From positions 113,845 to 165,964 of the forward strand of contig JAQVCR010000001.1 in NCBI GenBank assembly GCA_028689665.1: a stretch of DNA of 52,120 nucleotides, read 5' to 3'. Both the position numbers and the translations under genes were made by a program. The stretch comes from Muribaculaceae bacterium (GTDB taxonomy: Bacteria > Bacteroidota > Bacteroidia > Bacteroidales > Muribaculaceae). Below, in pieces: positions 17,819 to 28,300 of this stretch (its first letter is position 1; the number at the start of each line of letters is the position of its first letter). The notes beneath the pieces are model-generated. The model was not told the origin of the DNA. It did no database searches and saw nothing but the letters and a program-made list of their open reading frames with translations.

Positions 17819-20800
17819 TTAATTTTTCTCCAACGCTTCCGAGGCAAGTCGCTTCTTGGTAGTTCCACTCATTACGAGCCAATAAGAAACCGGCATCACT
17901 GTGAGAATAAAGAACATAGTAATTAGCGTACCATAAAAAATGACAGTACCCATTGGCATCCACAGACCGCTACCACCCAATATCATCGGTATAACGCCCA
18001 TAGAGGCGGCAGCCGAAGTCAAGAAAATAGGGCGCATACGTCGTTGGGCTGAGTGATATATTGCTTGATGTGCTGTCATCTTTTCTTTACTACGCAATTC
18101 TTCGGCATAATCAATCATAATTATTCCATTTCTTACAAGAATACCCATAAGGCTGACTATTCCCATTGTGCAGGTAACACTGAAATCAATTCCTTGTATT
18201 ACGCAACCAATCGCAGTTCCAAACAAGCAAAGCGACAAACAGCATAGTATCAAAGCGGCTGTCGTAATGCGCTTAAAATGAATAATCAGGATAAAGAATA
18301 TAATTACAATGGCTATACATAGGGCTGCCATTATATTAGGCGTCTGTTCATTATTCTCCTCATATTCTCCTCCATAATCAACAGTGATTCCTTTGGGAAA
18401 AGATACTGTCGAGAGCTTCTTTTGTATTTCTGCTGTCATTGCTATTGCATTGTTTCCCCTTTGCAAATCTGCCATTATAGTAATGGTACGCACTCCGTTT
18501 CTTCGTACAATTTGTCCGTCTTCCCACACAGGAACTACTTTTGCTACTTGTCCCAATGGAACATAAGCAAGCCCTCCATTGACCGGAATAAGCTCATCTT
18601 TCAAATCTTCATAACAAGCAGAATCGGCTTTATTACTTTTTAAGACTACATTAATATCATAATCTTTCTCCCACACCGAACCAACAACTGCCCCACTGCC
18701 ATAGTGAAGTCCCATTGTCGATTCTAACAGTGCATTTGTCAATCCCAAGCGAATGGATTCGTCTTCGTTCAGCTCTACACGTGTTGCAACCAACGGCTCA
18801 TTAAAATTAGTTCTTACTTGATTCAATTGGGGCATAGTACGAAGAATAGATACTATTGTGTCCGATTCCTTCTTTAATAGGGCAAGATCATTTCCGCTCA
18901 CCCTCACTTCTATCGGATACACTGCTTCACTATATCCCAATTGCTTGAAACGCACAATAGCTTCAGGAAAATAGTTACTATATCGTGGCAAATATTCGTC
19001 TAATATCTTTTCTGTTGCATCATTATCTGTTGTATTTACAATAAACTGGGCATAGTTACTTCCCCCAATTTGCGGAGCATAAGAATTTTGAAAACGCGGC
19101 GAAGAGGTACCCTTAAAAGATGCAACCGACACCACTCGCTTATCCTTTTGTAATATATGCTCTAAGCTGTCGGCAATCAACGATGTTTTCTCTAACGCCG
19201 TACCGGTAGGCAAATATATCTCGACGGCAAATTGATTACGCTCTGCCGTTGGCATTAATTTTTGAGGTATTTGCATCATCATAACAGCACCTACAACCAC
19301 CGATAAAGCGCCTATTCCAATTGTAGTGCGCGGATAGGCAAAGCATTTGTCTAACAACCAATTATAACTGCGTTGTAGCACATCAAGAAACGAGAAACTT
19401 TTCTTTCCATTTTTTCGCAAAGTTATCGCACCGGGCTTACGAATAAAATAGAATTGCATAAAAGGCACTAATAATTCGGCAATAAGCAACGAGATAAGAA
19501 GTATAAGTGTAATTGCCCACGGAAAACTACGAAGAAAATCTTTAGTCATTCCGGTCATAGTAAACAAAAAAGGGAAAAAGGTTACACTGATAGCTAGCGT
19601 TGCCGAAAAAATAGATTTAAAGAAGTGCGTTGCACTTTCTATCGAAGCATGCCAACGAGATTCGCCCTCCGAAATCTTTTCCAAATAGCTGTCTATAATA
19701 ACAATAGAATTATCAACTATCATTCCCAATGTTACTATCAGAGCAGCCAATGTTACTGTATTCAATTCAATTCCAAAAGCATAGAACAGCCCCAATGAGA
19801 TAAAAATAGATATTGGAATAGTTGATGCCGCTACCATTGCAACACGCAAAGGGAGCAACAGCATCACCACAATGATAACAGCACAAATAGCAATTAGAAG
19901 CTCATGTAGAAAAGTCTCTACACTATCGCCTACCACTTTACTTTGATCTGTAATCTTAAATAAATTGACATCAGATGGTAAACTCTTTTCAAATTCTGTT
20001 ATCTCATTATTCACCAGCTCGCCCATCTCTACAATATTTTTGCCTTTTTTCATCTCAACACTGAGCAACAAGCATTTCTTTCCGTTATTTGTGATATAAG
20101 AGTCGGCTATGGGATATTCTTTAACTACTCTAGCTACATCTTTTAATTTAACAACATTCCCCATTGGGTCGGAAAAAACAATAATCTCCTGAACATCTCG
20201 AAGTGTATTTAATGATTTACCGACATAGACAGGCGAAACATACTTATTTGTTTTCACCCTGCCGGCACTTGTTGTAAATCCTTTTGTGAACAGAGTCATT
20301 GCAAGACTCTTGTCGCTGATTCCGTAATGAGATAGTTGGTCATTATCAAGATAAATAGATATTTGCTCTTTTTGCATACCATAAACGCTCATACGCCCCA
20401 CGCTTTCAACCGTTCGCAATTGGTCTTGAAGATTATCCATATAGTCATTTAATTCTCTATATGTCTTGTCTTTACTTTCCATCGTTACAAGCACTGCCGA
20501 CGTATCGCCAAAGTCGTCCTTTACCTGCACAGCTAATACACCAATGGGCAACTGACTCTTAAACTGATTTACTCCATGCTTAAATTTACTCCAAAATTCA
20601 TCTTTATTTTCCAAGTTATCATTCAGCTGTACTTGTATGACAACAATTCCATCTTTACTGGTAGAGCTTGTCTTACTCTTTTTGACTTCTTTGAAACTGA
20701 AAATATAATTTTCTAAAGGTTTGGCTACTTGTTCCTCTATTTCGGCTGCCGTTGCTCCAGGATATACAGCGACAACTACCCCTTGACGAATAGTAAAATC

Positions 20801-20929
20801 GGGAAATTCATTCTTTTTCAATTCAGTGAGTCCATAGATACCAAATGCCATCAAACAACAAGTTATTAGAATCACTATTTGGCGATAGTGCATAGCACAC
20901 TCGACGAGATTACGTTTTTTTGCTTTCAT
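17819..20929 (-). CDS. RND efflux pump, inner-membrane permease
   Basis: Proton-driven exporter of the AcrB superfamily (1036 aa, twelve membrane helices in two halves, two large periplasmic loops). The N-terminus ATAAEIEEQVAKPLEN and the TM4 segment TLGMIVDNSIVIID are recognisable. In TM4 the two Asp residues of AcrB (407 and 408) are Asp406-Asn407 here, so one proton-relay Asp is missing; this seems common in this subgroup. Periplasmic porter-domain residues cannot identify the substrate. It starts 6 nt after the adaptor gene and is followed by the TolC gene. Confidence 0.94.
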   Translation of the reverse strand: MKAKKRNLVECAMHYRQIVILITCCLMAFGIYGLTELKKNEFPDFTIRQGVVVAVYPGATAAEIEEQVAKPLENYIFSFKEVKKSKTSSTSKDGIVVIQVQLNDNLENKDEFWSKFKHGVNQFKSQLPIGVLAVQVKDDFGDTSAVLVTMESKDKTYRELNDYMDNLQDQLRTVESVGRMSVYGMQKEQISIYLDNDQLSHYGISDKSLAMTLFTKGFTTSAGRVKTNKYVSPVYVGKSLNTLRDVQEIIVFSDPMGNVVKLKDVARVVKEYPIADSYITNNGKKCLLLSVEMKKGKNIVEMGELVNNEITEFEKSLPSDVNLFKITDQSKVVGDSVETFLHELLIAICAVIIVVMLLLPLRVAMVAASTIPISIFISLGLFYAFGIELNTVTLAALIVTLGMIVDNSIVIIDSYLEKISEGESRWHASIESATHFFKSIFSATLAISVTFFPFLFTMTGMTKDFLRSFPWAITLILLISLLIAELLVPFMQFYFIRKPGAITLRKNGKKSFSFLDVLQRSYNWLLDKCFAYPRTTIGIGALSVVVGAVMMMQIPQKLMPTAERNQFAVEIYLPTGTALEKTSLIADSLEHILQKDKRVVSVASFKGTSSPRFQNSYAPQIGGSNYAQFIVNTTDNDATEKILDEYLPRYSNYFPEAIVRFKQLGYSEAVYPIEVRVSGNDLALLKKESDTIVSILRTMPQLNQVRTNFNEPLVATRVELNEDESIRLGLTNALLESTMGLHYGSGAVVGSVWEKDYDINVVLKSNKADSACYEDLKDELIPVNGGLAYVPLGQVAKVVPVWEDGQIVRRNGVRTITIMADLQRGNNAIAMTAEIQKKLSTVSFPKGITVDYGGEYEENNEQTPNIMAALCIAIVIIFFILIIHFKRITTAALILCCLSLCLFGTAIGCVIQGIDFSVTCTMGIVSLMGILVRNGIIMIDYAEELRSKEKMTAHQAIYHSAQRRMRPIFLTSAAASMGVIPMILGGSGLWMPMGTVIFYGTLITMFFILTVMPVSYWLVMSGTTKKRLASEALEKN

Positions 20930-20935
20930 CTTTGT

Positions 20936-21964
20936 CTATTTTTCTATCTCTATTTCCGTATTCTCACTCACTTTCTGCTGCCCTTCTACAATTACTACAT
21001 CGCCTGCGCTAAGCCCGGAAGTAATTATGATTCCTTGATTAGTCCCGGCTCCGATATGTACATATCTATGCTGTGCTTTGCCTTTCACATTAAGCCACAC
21101 AAAATAGCAATTCTTCTCATCGAGCTGTATTGCTGTAGATGGTAGTATAAAAGTTGCCTGTTCAGAGTGGCTGTTAATCGACATTTCACACACCATTCCC
21201 GGCATCAGCACTCCGGTAGGATTATCTACCAACGCTTTCACTTCATAAGAGCGAGATAGTGGATTTGCTGCTATGCCTTTCTCTATAATACGTCCCTCAA
21301 ACATTCGATTATCCACAGCCGGAACTATGATTTGGGTATGTTGTCCTATTGATATTTTAGCAATGTCTGTCTCTGGAACAGCTATTTTGATTTTCACTTT
21401 TCCAATAGTTACTAATTTTACTATCGCTTCGCCAGGTAGCACATTTTGCCCAGACTCTACATTCTTAGCCGAAATTACACCACTAAAGGGCGCATAAAGT
21501 TTGCAATCATTCAGCGATTTACGTGCTATTTGTTCCGATGCACGAGCTTGCTTTAATTGGTTCTGTACTTCTACCCACTGCATTTCGGGCAGGCTATTGC
21601 TATCGTGCAACAATTTCATTCTTTTATATGCATCTTCAGCCTGATTCAACATGGCGGCCGACATTTCATGGCTATTGCGAAATGTAACATCATTAATTTC
21701 AGCTATTAGTGTCCCTTGCGCTACTTTTTGACCGGCGGCAACCTGTATTCTTTTTAATGTACCGTTAACAGAGAAACTCAATGTGGTACCCGTCATTTCT
21801 TCTATTGTACCCGAAAAGCTATTCGCTCCTTGTATCATTTGATGTTGCATTGTCTGTACTTTTACTTTCACCGGTTCTGCTGTCTTTGTTTCTGCTTCTT
21901 GATTTTTACACCCTGCCAATCCTAAAATGAGAATCAGCATGGCTATGAACTTCTCTTTCTTCAT
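20936..21964 (-). CDS. RND efflux periplasmic adaptor (membrane fusion protein), lipoprotein
   Basis: Bridges the RND pump and TolC channel. The signal peptide ends in a lipobox, LILGLAGC (Cys19), so it is lipid-anchored. Typical adaptor order is seen: barrel-sandwich half (IQVAAGQKVAQGTLIAEIND), helical hairpin (about residues 90-150), second half (CKLYAPFSGVISAKNVESGQNV) and beta-barrel (KIKIAVPETDIAKISIGQ). First gene of the operon; promoter region faces the divergent AraC gene. Confidence 0.94.
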   Translation of the reverse strand: MKKEKFIAMLILILGLAGCKNQEAETKTAEPVKVKVQTMQHQMIQGANSFSGTIEEMTGTTLSFSVNGTLKRIQVAAGQKVAQGTLIAEINDVTFRNSHEMSAAMLNQAEDAYKRMKLLHDSNSLPEMQWVEVQNQLKQARASEQIARKSLNDCKLYAPFSGVISAKNVESGQNVLPGEAIVKLVTIGKVKIKIAVPETDIAKISIGQHTQIIVPAVDNRMFEGRIIEKGIAANPLSRSYEVKALVDNPTGVLMPGMVCEMSINSHSEQATFILPSTAIQLDEKNCYFVWLNVKGKAQHRYVHIGAGTNQGIIITSGLSAGDVVIVEGQQKVSENTEIEIEK

Positions 21965-21996
21965 GTGCCTTTATTTTTACTTATAATTTTATTTTT

Positions 21997-22024
21997 GCAA
22001 AATTGAGTATTTTACGCTCGTAAA
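21997..22024 (-). promoter_or_regulatory. efflux operon promoter region with candidate operator
   Basis: On the minus strand a near-consensus -7 box CAATTTTGC lies at 21997-22005 (one base off TAnnTTTGY). An inverted repeat TTTAC-gctc-GTAAA (22011-22024) lies just upstream, in the spacer to the -33. The divergent AraC regulator is the obvious candidate to bind. Confidence 0.4.
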
Positions 22025-22135
22025 CAGTGTCCTCTGAATCTTTCAAAGTGGTCTTTTTGGCAACAGAAGAATAAGTGAAGAAGATTGGAACACTTTTGCA
22101 ACTTTATAGGACTTAAAATCTATCATATTATCCAT

Positions 22136-22144
22136 TATTTTTGT
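22136..22144 (+). promoter_or_regulatory. AraC-family gene promoter -7 box
   Basis: TATTTTTGT is a perfect match. The leader is about 20 nt. Confidence 0.55.
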
Positions 22145-22169
22145 ACACTGATTTTTTAAACAAGTATTT

Positions 22170-23075
22170 ATGGACAAAACAGAAGATACATTTGAGTTAA
22201 ATATGAATTGTGTGGAAGAATATCCATTAACTACCTATACCGACGGAGACATCGCCTTTCTTGATAGTATTAACGATTTACCAAACGAAAAAGGCACTAT
22301 AAGGGTAAATATCTATCTTCTAGTTACATGTATAAATGGTAAACTTCAATTAGATATAGATTCAAAAAAATATACGCTCCACGCAAACGAAATATTATTG
22401 TGTAAGCCTAACACAATGCTAAACAATTATATGATTAGCTTTGATTTTAAAGCTAAAATACTTTGTTTATCCAACAGAGCCATACAGGAAATACTCTATG
22501 CCGACAATGATATTTGGAATAAAGCATTCCATATTAGTGAAAACCCCATATTACACGTTAAGGAAGAGAGCATAAAACTGCTTGTGCTATATAATGAGTT
22601 GGTAAATTTTAGATTAAACCTAAAAGATAGAGCCTATCGCAAAGAAGTCATTTCGTCGTTTATTCATGCCACAATTTATGAAGTGCTTTCCGAATTGACT
22701 GAATATGTAAATGCTCCGGGTGGCGGATTAATAAAGCAAGGCGATATCCTATTCAGAAAATTTATCGAGTTGCTGTCTTCTAACGCAATTAAAGTACGCT
22801 TCGTTGGTTGGTATGGCGAACAACTATGCGTAACCCCTAAATATCTCACCACCGTATGCAAACAAGTCAGCGGAAAGACAGCCAACGAGTGGATAACCGA
22901 ATTTATTTTAACCGACATTCGCCATTGCCTAAAATATTCCAATAAATCGATCAAGGAAATAGCCGATGATTTAGACTTTCCAAATATCTCTTTCTTTGGG
23001 AAATACGTAAAAGCCCATTTAGGAGTTTCACCAAAAGAATATAGAAAAAGATTGAGAGATATGGAGCATGAATAG
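22170..23075 (+). CDS. AraC-family transcriptional regulator
   Basis: Predicted DNA-binding regulator with an N-terminal cupin-like sensing domain (about residues 40-170) and a C-terminal pair of helix-turn-helix motifs (about 200-300). The second HTH has the AraC signature IKEIADDLDFPNISFFGKYVKAHLGVSPKEYRK. The first HTH includes LCVTPKYLTTVCKQVSGKTANEWI. It is transcribed away from the RND efflux operon across a 205-bp gap, so it probably controls that pump in response to a small molecule. Length 301 aa is normal. Confidence 0.93.
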   Translation: MDKTEDTFELNMNCVEEYPLTTYTDGDIAFLDSINDLPNEKGTIRVNIYLLVTCINGKLQLDIDSKKYTLHANEILLCKPNTMLNNYMISFDFKAKILCLSNRAIQEILYADNDIWNKAFHISENPILHVKEESIKLLVLYNELVNFRLNLKDRAYRKEVISSFIHATIYEVLSELTEYVNAPGGGLIKQGDILFRKFIELLSSNAIKVRFVGWYGEQLCVTPKYLTTVCKQVSGKTANEWITEFILTDIRHCLKYSNKSIKEIADDLDFPNISFFGKYVKAHLGVSPKEYRKRLRDMEHE

Positions 23076-23148
23076 ATTACTCAAAAGTTTTTTTTGTAGT
23101 CAATCGAAATGAAATAAGACAAAATTTACTCTTCTGCAATTATGTTTG

Positions 23149-23157
23149 TATATTTGC
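23149..23157 (+). promoter_or_regulatory. C-S lyase operon promoter -7 box
   Basis: TATATTTGC is a perfect match; the -33 is poor. The leader is about 35 nt. Confidence 0.6.
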
Positions 23158-23198
23158 ATAAATATTGATTAAAGGAATATAAACAATTAAATACATAT

Positions 23199-24377
23199 AT
23201 GGCAAATATAGATTTCGACAAAGTTATTGACCGTCGTAACACAAGAGCAGCTAAGACTGATGCACTAAAAGAACTATTTGGGAAAGAAGATTTAATTCCA
23301 CTCTGGATTGCTGATATGGATTTCGAGGTATGCCCCGAAATTGCAAAAGCTATTACCGACCGTGTAGCTCATCACATTTATGGATACTCTCGACCTAGCG
23401 AAGAATATTGGCAATCAATTATCGATTGGCAAAAGGAAAAACACAATTTCTCTTTCACACGAGAGGAGCTTGATTATGTTCCGGGAGTGGTTAAAGGTAT
23501 TGCATTTGCAGTGAATTACTTCACCAAAGAAGGCGACAAGATTGTGATTCAACCTCCTGTATACCACCCTTTCAAGATGGTTATTGAAGGGAATAAGCGC
23601 ATAGTGCTATCTAATCCACTAATACAAAATGACAATAAATATCAGATGGATCTCGAAGGTCTTGAAAAGATATTTGCAACCGAGAAGCCTAAAATGTTGA
23701 TTCTTTGCAATCCTCACAACCCAATTGGCATCATTTGGGGTAAAGATACTCTTGCAAAGCTCGCATCGCTATGTAAAAAATATGGCGTTTTGGTAATAAG
23801 CGATGAGATACACAGCGACTTAGCAGTGTTCGACAACGTTCACATTCCATTTGCAACAGCGTCAAAAGAAGCCGAAGAAATTTCGATTCTTCTAGGTGCG
23901 CCATCAAAGACGTTCAATATACCCGGAGTAGTAAGCTCATGGGTGGTTATTAAAAACAAAGAATTACGCGATGGTTTCTTTAAATGGCTGGCAGCTAATG
24001 AATACAACGAGCCTACGTTCTTTGCAACAATTGCTACCGAAGCAGCATACACTAAAGGTGGAAAATGGCTGGCTGAAGCAAAAAAATATATTGAAGATAA
24101 TATTGTCTTTGTCGAAGATTACTGCGCTAAGAATTTACCCGGCGTGAGAGCTATACGTCCTGAGGCATCTTTCCTTATCTGGCTCGACTGTTCGCGGCTG
24201 AACCTTGACCACAAGAAACTAATCGACCTATTTGTAAACAAAGCAGGGCTTGCGCTTAACGATGGCGAAATGTTTGGAGCTGAAGGCGAACACTGTATGC
24301 GTATGAATGTAGGCACTTCACGGAAATTGATCGAACAAGCTTTGAGCCAATTGGCAACAGCCATTAAAGAAATGTAG
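23199..24377 (+). CDS. PatB/MalY-type PLP-dependent C-S lyase
   Basis: Aminotransferase-fold enzyme of the MalY/PatB group, which cleaves the C-S bond of cystathionine or related cysteine conjugates (cystathionine beta-lyase activity). Family motifs are DRRNTRAAKTD near the start, IPLWIADMDFEVCPEI, YGYSRPSEEYW, CNPHNPIG, SDEIHSDL and the PLP-lysine segment APSKTFNIPG. C-terminal FLIWLDCS and LALNDGEMFG fit too. At 392 aa the length is normal. One base separates its stop from the next ATG, so the two genes are cotranscribed. Confidence 0.93.
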   Translation: MANIDFDKVIDRRNTRAAKTDALKELFGKEDLIPLWIADMDFEVCPEIAKAITDRVAHHIYGYSRPSEEYWQSIIDWQKEKHNFSFTREELDYVPGVVKGIAFAVNYFTKEGDKIVIQPPVYHPFKMVIEGNKRIVLSNPLIQNDNKYQMDLEGLEKIFATEKPKMLILCNPHNPIGIIWGKDTLAKLASLCKKYGVLVISDEIHSDLAVFDNVHIPFATASKEAEEISILLGAPSKTFNIPGVVSSWVVIKNKELRDGFFKWLAANEYNEPTFFATIATEAAYTKGGKWLAEAKKYIEDNIVFVEDYCAKNLPGVRAIRPEASFLIWLDCSRLNLDHKKLIDLFVNKAGLALNDGEMFGAEGEHCMRMNVGTSRKLIEQALSQLATAIKEM

Positions 24378-24378
24378 A

Positions 24379-25305
24379 ATGTCGAAATATCTAATTATTG
24401 GTACCGGCGGAGTAGGAGGAAGTATTGCCGGCTTTTTAGCTCTTGGCGGATACGACGTTGAATGTATTGCCAGAGGCAAGCACCTAGAGGCAATTAGACA
24501 AAACGGGCTGCACCTAAAAAGCGACCTCAAAGGCGAGCATCATATCAATATTCCTGCTTATTCGGCTGAAGAATATAATAATACTCCCGATGTTATCATT
24601 GTGTGTGTAAAGCAATATTCGCTCGATTCTATCAAGGATTTATTGAATAGAGTAGCAACCAAAGACACTATAATATTACCCATACTCAATATTTATGGCA
24701 CAGGCGACAAAATTGAAAAGATAGCACCAAAGTTTCATATCATCGATGGCTGTATTTATATTGTAGGATTCGTGTCGGGGGTAGGCGAAATAACACAAAT
24801 GGGAAAAGTTTTCAATCTCATCTTTGGAGCGAGAGAAGGAAAACCGGTCGATAATAACAGACTTAACGAAATATCGACAACTCTCGATAATTGTGGAATA
24901 CATAACACTGTCTCACATCACATTGAAGCCGCCACTTTCACTAAATGGAGTTTTATCTCGGCAATGGCTTGTACGGGGGCTTATTACGACACAACCATGC
25001 GAGCAATACAGCACGAAGGCGAAGAGCGAAAGATGTTCACAAATCTATCATACGAAAGTGCCGAGCTTGCTTCTAAAATAGGGATTAAAGGAATAGCTAA
25101 TAAAGAAGATATGCTTAAAGCTCATCTTGCCGTAATGGATAAACTAGATCCTGAAAGCACAGCATCGATGCAGAAAGACCTTGCAAAAGGACATCAATCA
25201 GAAATAAAGGGGATGCTGTTTGATATGCTGGAATTAGGAAAAGCATATAATTTGGATATGCCCACTTATGGATTAGTAGCATCTAAATTTGAAAAATATA
25301 AATAG
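24379..25305 (+). CDS. ketopantoate reductase family protein (2-dehydropantoate 2-reductase-like)
   Basis: NAD(P)-dependent reductase of the ApbA/PanE family. The Rossmann motif is IIGTGGVGGSIAGFLALGG at the N-terminus. VCVKQYSLDS and the C-terminal helical domain from about residue 180 also fit. The catalytic-lysine segment is ATFTKWSFISAM, where the Lys is present but the Asn expected four or five residues later in PanE is Ser. It may therefore reduce another 2-oxo acid. It is the second gene after the C-S lyase, so the true substrate may be related to sulfur amino-acid metabolism, which is inference. A strong terminator follows. Confidence 0.85.
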   Translation: MSKYLIIGTGGVGGSIAGFLALGGYDVECIARGKHLEAIRQNGLHLKSDLKGEHHINIPAYSAEEYNNTPDVIIVCVKQYSLDSIKDLLNRVATKDTIILPILNIYGTGDKIEKIAPKFHIIDGCIYIVGFVSGVGEITQMGKVFNLIFGAREGKPVDNNRLNEISTTLDNCGIHNTVSHHIEAATFTKWSFISAMACTGAYYDTTMRAIQHEGEERKMFTNLSYESAELASKIGIKGIANKEDMLKAHLAVMDKLDPESTASMQKDLAKGHQSEIKGMLFDMLELGKAYNLDMPTYGLVASKFEKYK

Positions 25306-25326
25306 ACTATACACCATAATAAAAAG

Positions 25327-25366
25327 CAAAGCCACTAAAGAATTCTTTAGTGGCTTTGTATTTTAT
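25327..25366. terminator. bidirectional terminator
   Basis: Perfect 14-bp stem CAAAGCCACTAAAG / CTTTAGTGGCTTTG with an AATT loop and T-rich flanks in both directions. It lies between the ketopantoate reductase-like gene and the convergent kinase gene. Confidence 0.9.
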
Positions 25367-25371
25367 TATAA

Positions 25372-28300
25372 TTAGCCCAATAGCGAAGTACAAATCATTT
25401 CTTCGATTCGAGTTAACGTTATCGGATATTCCACAATGAAATTTAAATCTATATCCTTAATATCATCATCGGCAACACCATAATGCACTACCCCAACAAT
25501 AGGCGTAGTGTCGTCGCGCTCACGCAATATCCGTAACTTCTCTCTATTATTCTCTCTATCATTCTCCAGCGACATCAAAATGCAATCAAATATCACATCT
25601 TTATATTTATCAATTTCATTGATAGTATCTATAAATACAATATTTTGCTCTTTTAATAGCTTCTTTATCTTTTTGCATTGCACTGAATCATTATCTATTA
25701 CCATTAAATGCAAACCCGGTGGTAATAAATAATCAGAATCTTCTCCTATTTCATTTTCGCCTTCGCCACCTTTAGCCTTTTCTATTATATCGGCATTACA
25801 TGGTATCCACGCCCAGAAGTTCGACCCCTTGCCGGCTTCGGTATCAACGCCCACATTTCCACCGGCTGTATTTGCAATAGCCTTCACAATCGACAATCCA
25901 AGACCGGTGCCTTGCGCAAAATCATCAAGTTTCTCAAAGCGTTGAAATAGCTTATGCCGTTTTTCTGCCGACACGCCTATTCCGGTATCTTTCACATAAA
26001 GCTTGATTCCGCCATTCTCATATACATATCCCATAGTTATTGAGCCATCGGGAGTGTATTTAATTGCATTGGTAGTATAATTTGTAACTATCTGTAGTAA
26101 TCTGTTTTTATCAAATTTAATCACACAGCGCGTATAAGGATTCTCGCAAAGGAATTTCACATTCGAGCGAAACGATTTAGCTCGCAATGAGGTGTAAGTA
26201 TCATCAAAGAGCGATGAAAGATCAAATTCTTCAGGTTTAAGCTCCATTATTCCTGCCTCAATTTTCGACAAATCGAGAATATCATTAATTAGTCGCAACA
26301 ACAAATCATTGTTATTGCGGATTATGCCCATATATTCCGTTTTTTCTGCATCATCGTCAGAATAAGAAAGCAACTCCGAAAAGCCAACAATTGCATTAAG
26401 GGGAGTGCGAATTTCATGACTCATATTAGCCAAGAATGCCGATTTCAATTTATTCGACTGTTCAGCAACCTCTTTTGCCTGCCGTAGCTCATTTAGAATG
26501 CTCTTACGCTCAGTGATATCTTGTATATAGCCCACGAGTTTTGAGGGCTTTCCATCTTTGTTGTAGTTCAGACCGACAAAATTAAGTTCATAATAATGGT
26601 CATAATGATGATCAGTATCATATCTTATTTCGGAGCTTGACTGCCATATTTCGCCCTTCTTTAATTTTTCAAGCCCCAAATATATCTGCTCTCGGTCTTC
26701 GGGGTGAATATTAATTATCAATGTATCTAACAAGAAGCCCTCAAATTCTTTGACTTTTAAAGATTTATCGACTACATTCTGCGTATCCGACGTTATATGT
26801 AGCTCGCTTGTCTCAATATTATACTCTAGCGAAGTCATTCGCCCAGCATTTAGTACCATATTAAGCTGCACATTACGCTCGGATACCTTACGCGATAATT
26901 TCTCTATTTTTGTATTATTCTGTCGCAAGCCAACAAACTTCTTTACCCTGCCATTATTATCAAATTCTAGAGGTGCGCCAATTATTGTACAATATTGCCA
27001 CTCAGGGTCGAGCGGAGTGCGTACTCGCATATTATACGTGAACGAAGAATTAACACCATTCTTCATTATATCATAAGCCTTATAGTACTCTTCGGTGAAG
27101 TCTTCAGGATTATAATAAGAGCGAGCATATTCTAGCGAGATTGGAATTTCTGACTTATAATCGCTGATTGGATCGTTTTGGCTAAGGAATGTATGAGTGT
27201 CAACATTAAATTCCCACACTGCAAGTCCCGAAGTCTTTATTGCTAAATCTATTTTTTTACTATTTGTTTCGAGTAGTGTTTGATGAATATACCATTCGGT
27301 AACATCTCGATGCGTTCCTATGATCTTTTTTACTTTGCCTTCACTATTTCTTATTACAAGAAATTGATTCTCAACATAATATGGAGTATGTGCAATAGAG
27401 CGATTTAAAAATGGTAAAATTATTTTCAGCTCCGGTTCTGTTCCGTCTAGTAGTTTCTGCCAACTTTCAATTAACAAATCACGTCCATCGGGGTGAATCC
27501 TTTTTAGCACATCTTTAAATGTATCGCCTTGCTCACAGAATAGTTTTCCATATAAAGGAGTGAATATGTTTTCTTCTATCGAAAAAGACCACACACCTAT
27601 ATCGCCGGCTCGTAATGACAATTCCAGATTAAGCTGAACTGCCTCCAGCTCCTTGTTCTTTGCCTCTAAATCATTACGACTTTGTTCTATGATTCTATTT
27701 GTCTCGATTAGTGTGTTTTCAAATTCTGCCGATTCGGTAACATCGCGAAGTGTTCCTATAAGAGAGCCAACCTGACCTTTTGAATCGAGCATTGCTATTA
27801 TCTCTTCACACACATGATGTATCTTATTATCTCCGCCCCAAACTTTAAATTGAATTGTCGATTTCTTTATCTTGCCCGACAGCATATTGCTATATAGCTC
27901 TTCTACTCTCTGTGTATCCGACTTATCTACTGCCAGAATCACATCTTCATATCTTGAAAAGTCGTCGGTAAATTTATCGCCTTCTATATTCTCAAACTTG
28001 CGAGTAACGGCATCCAACTTCCACACAAATATATTACCGGCATTGATAGCCATCGATATATTGAGCCGTGCCATCTCAAGCTCACGAGATTTATTATAAT
28101 CTTGGGTTACGTCGGACACTACAATAAGGTATCTATCGGCTTTCCCTGCCGAATCGAAAATAGCATTTCCTATGCAATTAAGCATAAGTACATTCCCCGA
28201 ATCAACAGTATTTAAATCGTCTTTATATTCAAAGTCGACATTAAATGGCTCATTATGTGCTATTGCATGACGGGCTTTTTCGGGTAGACCAGAATAGTAA

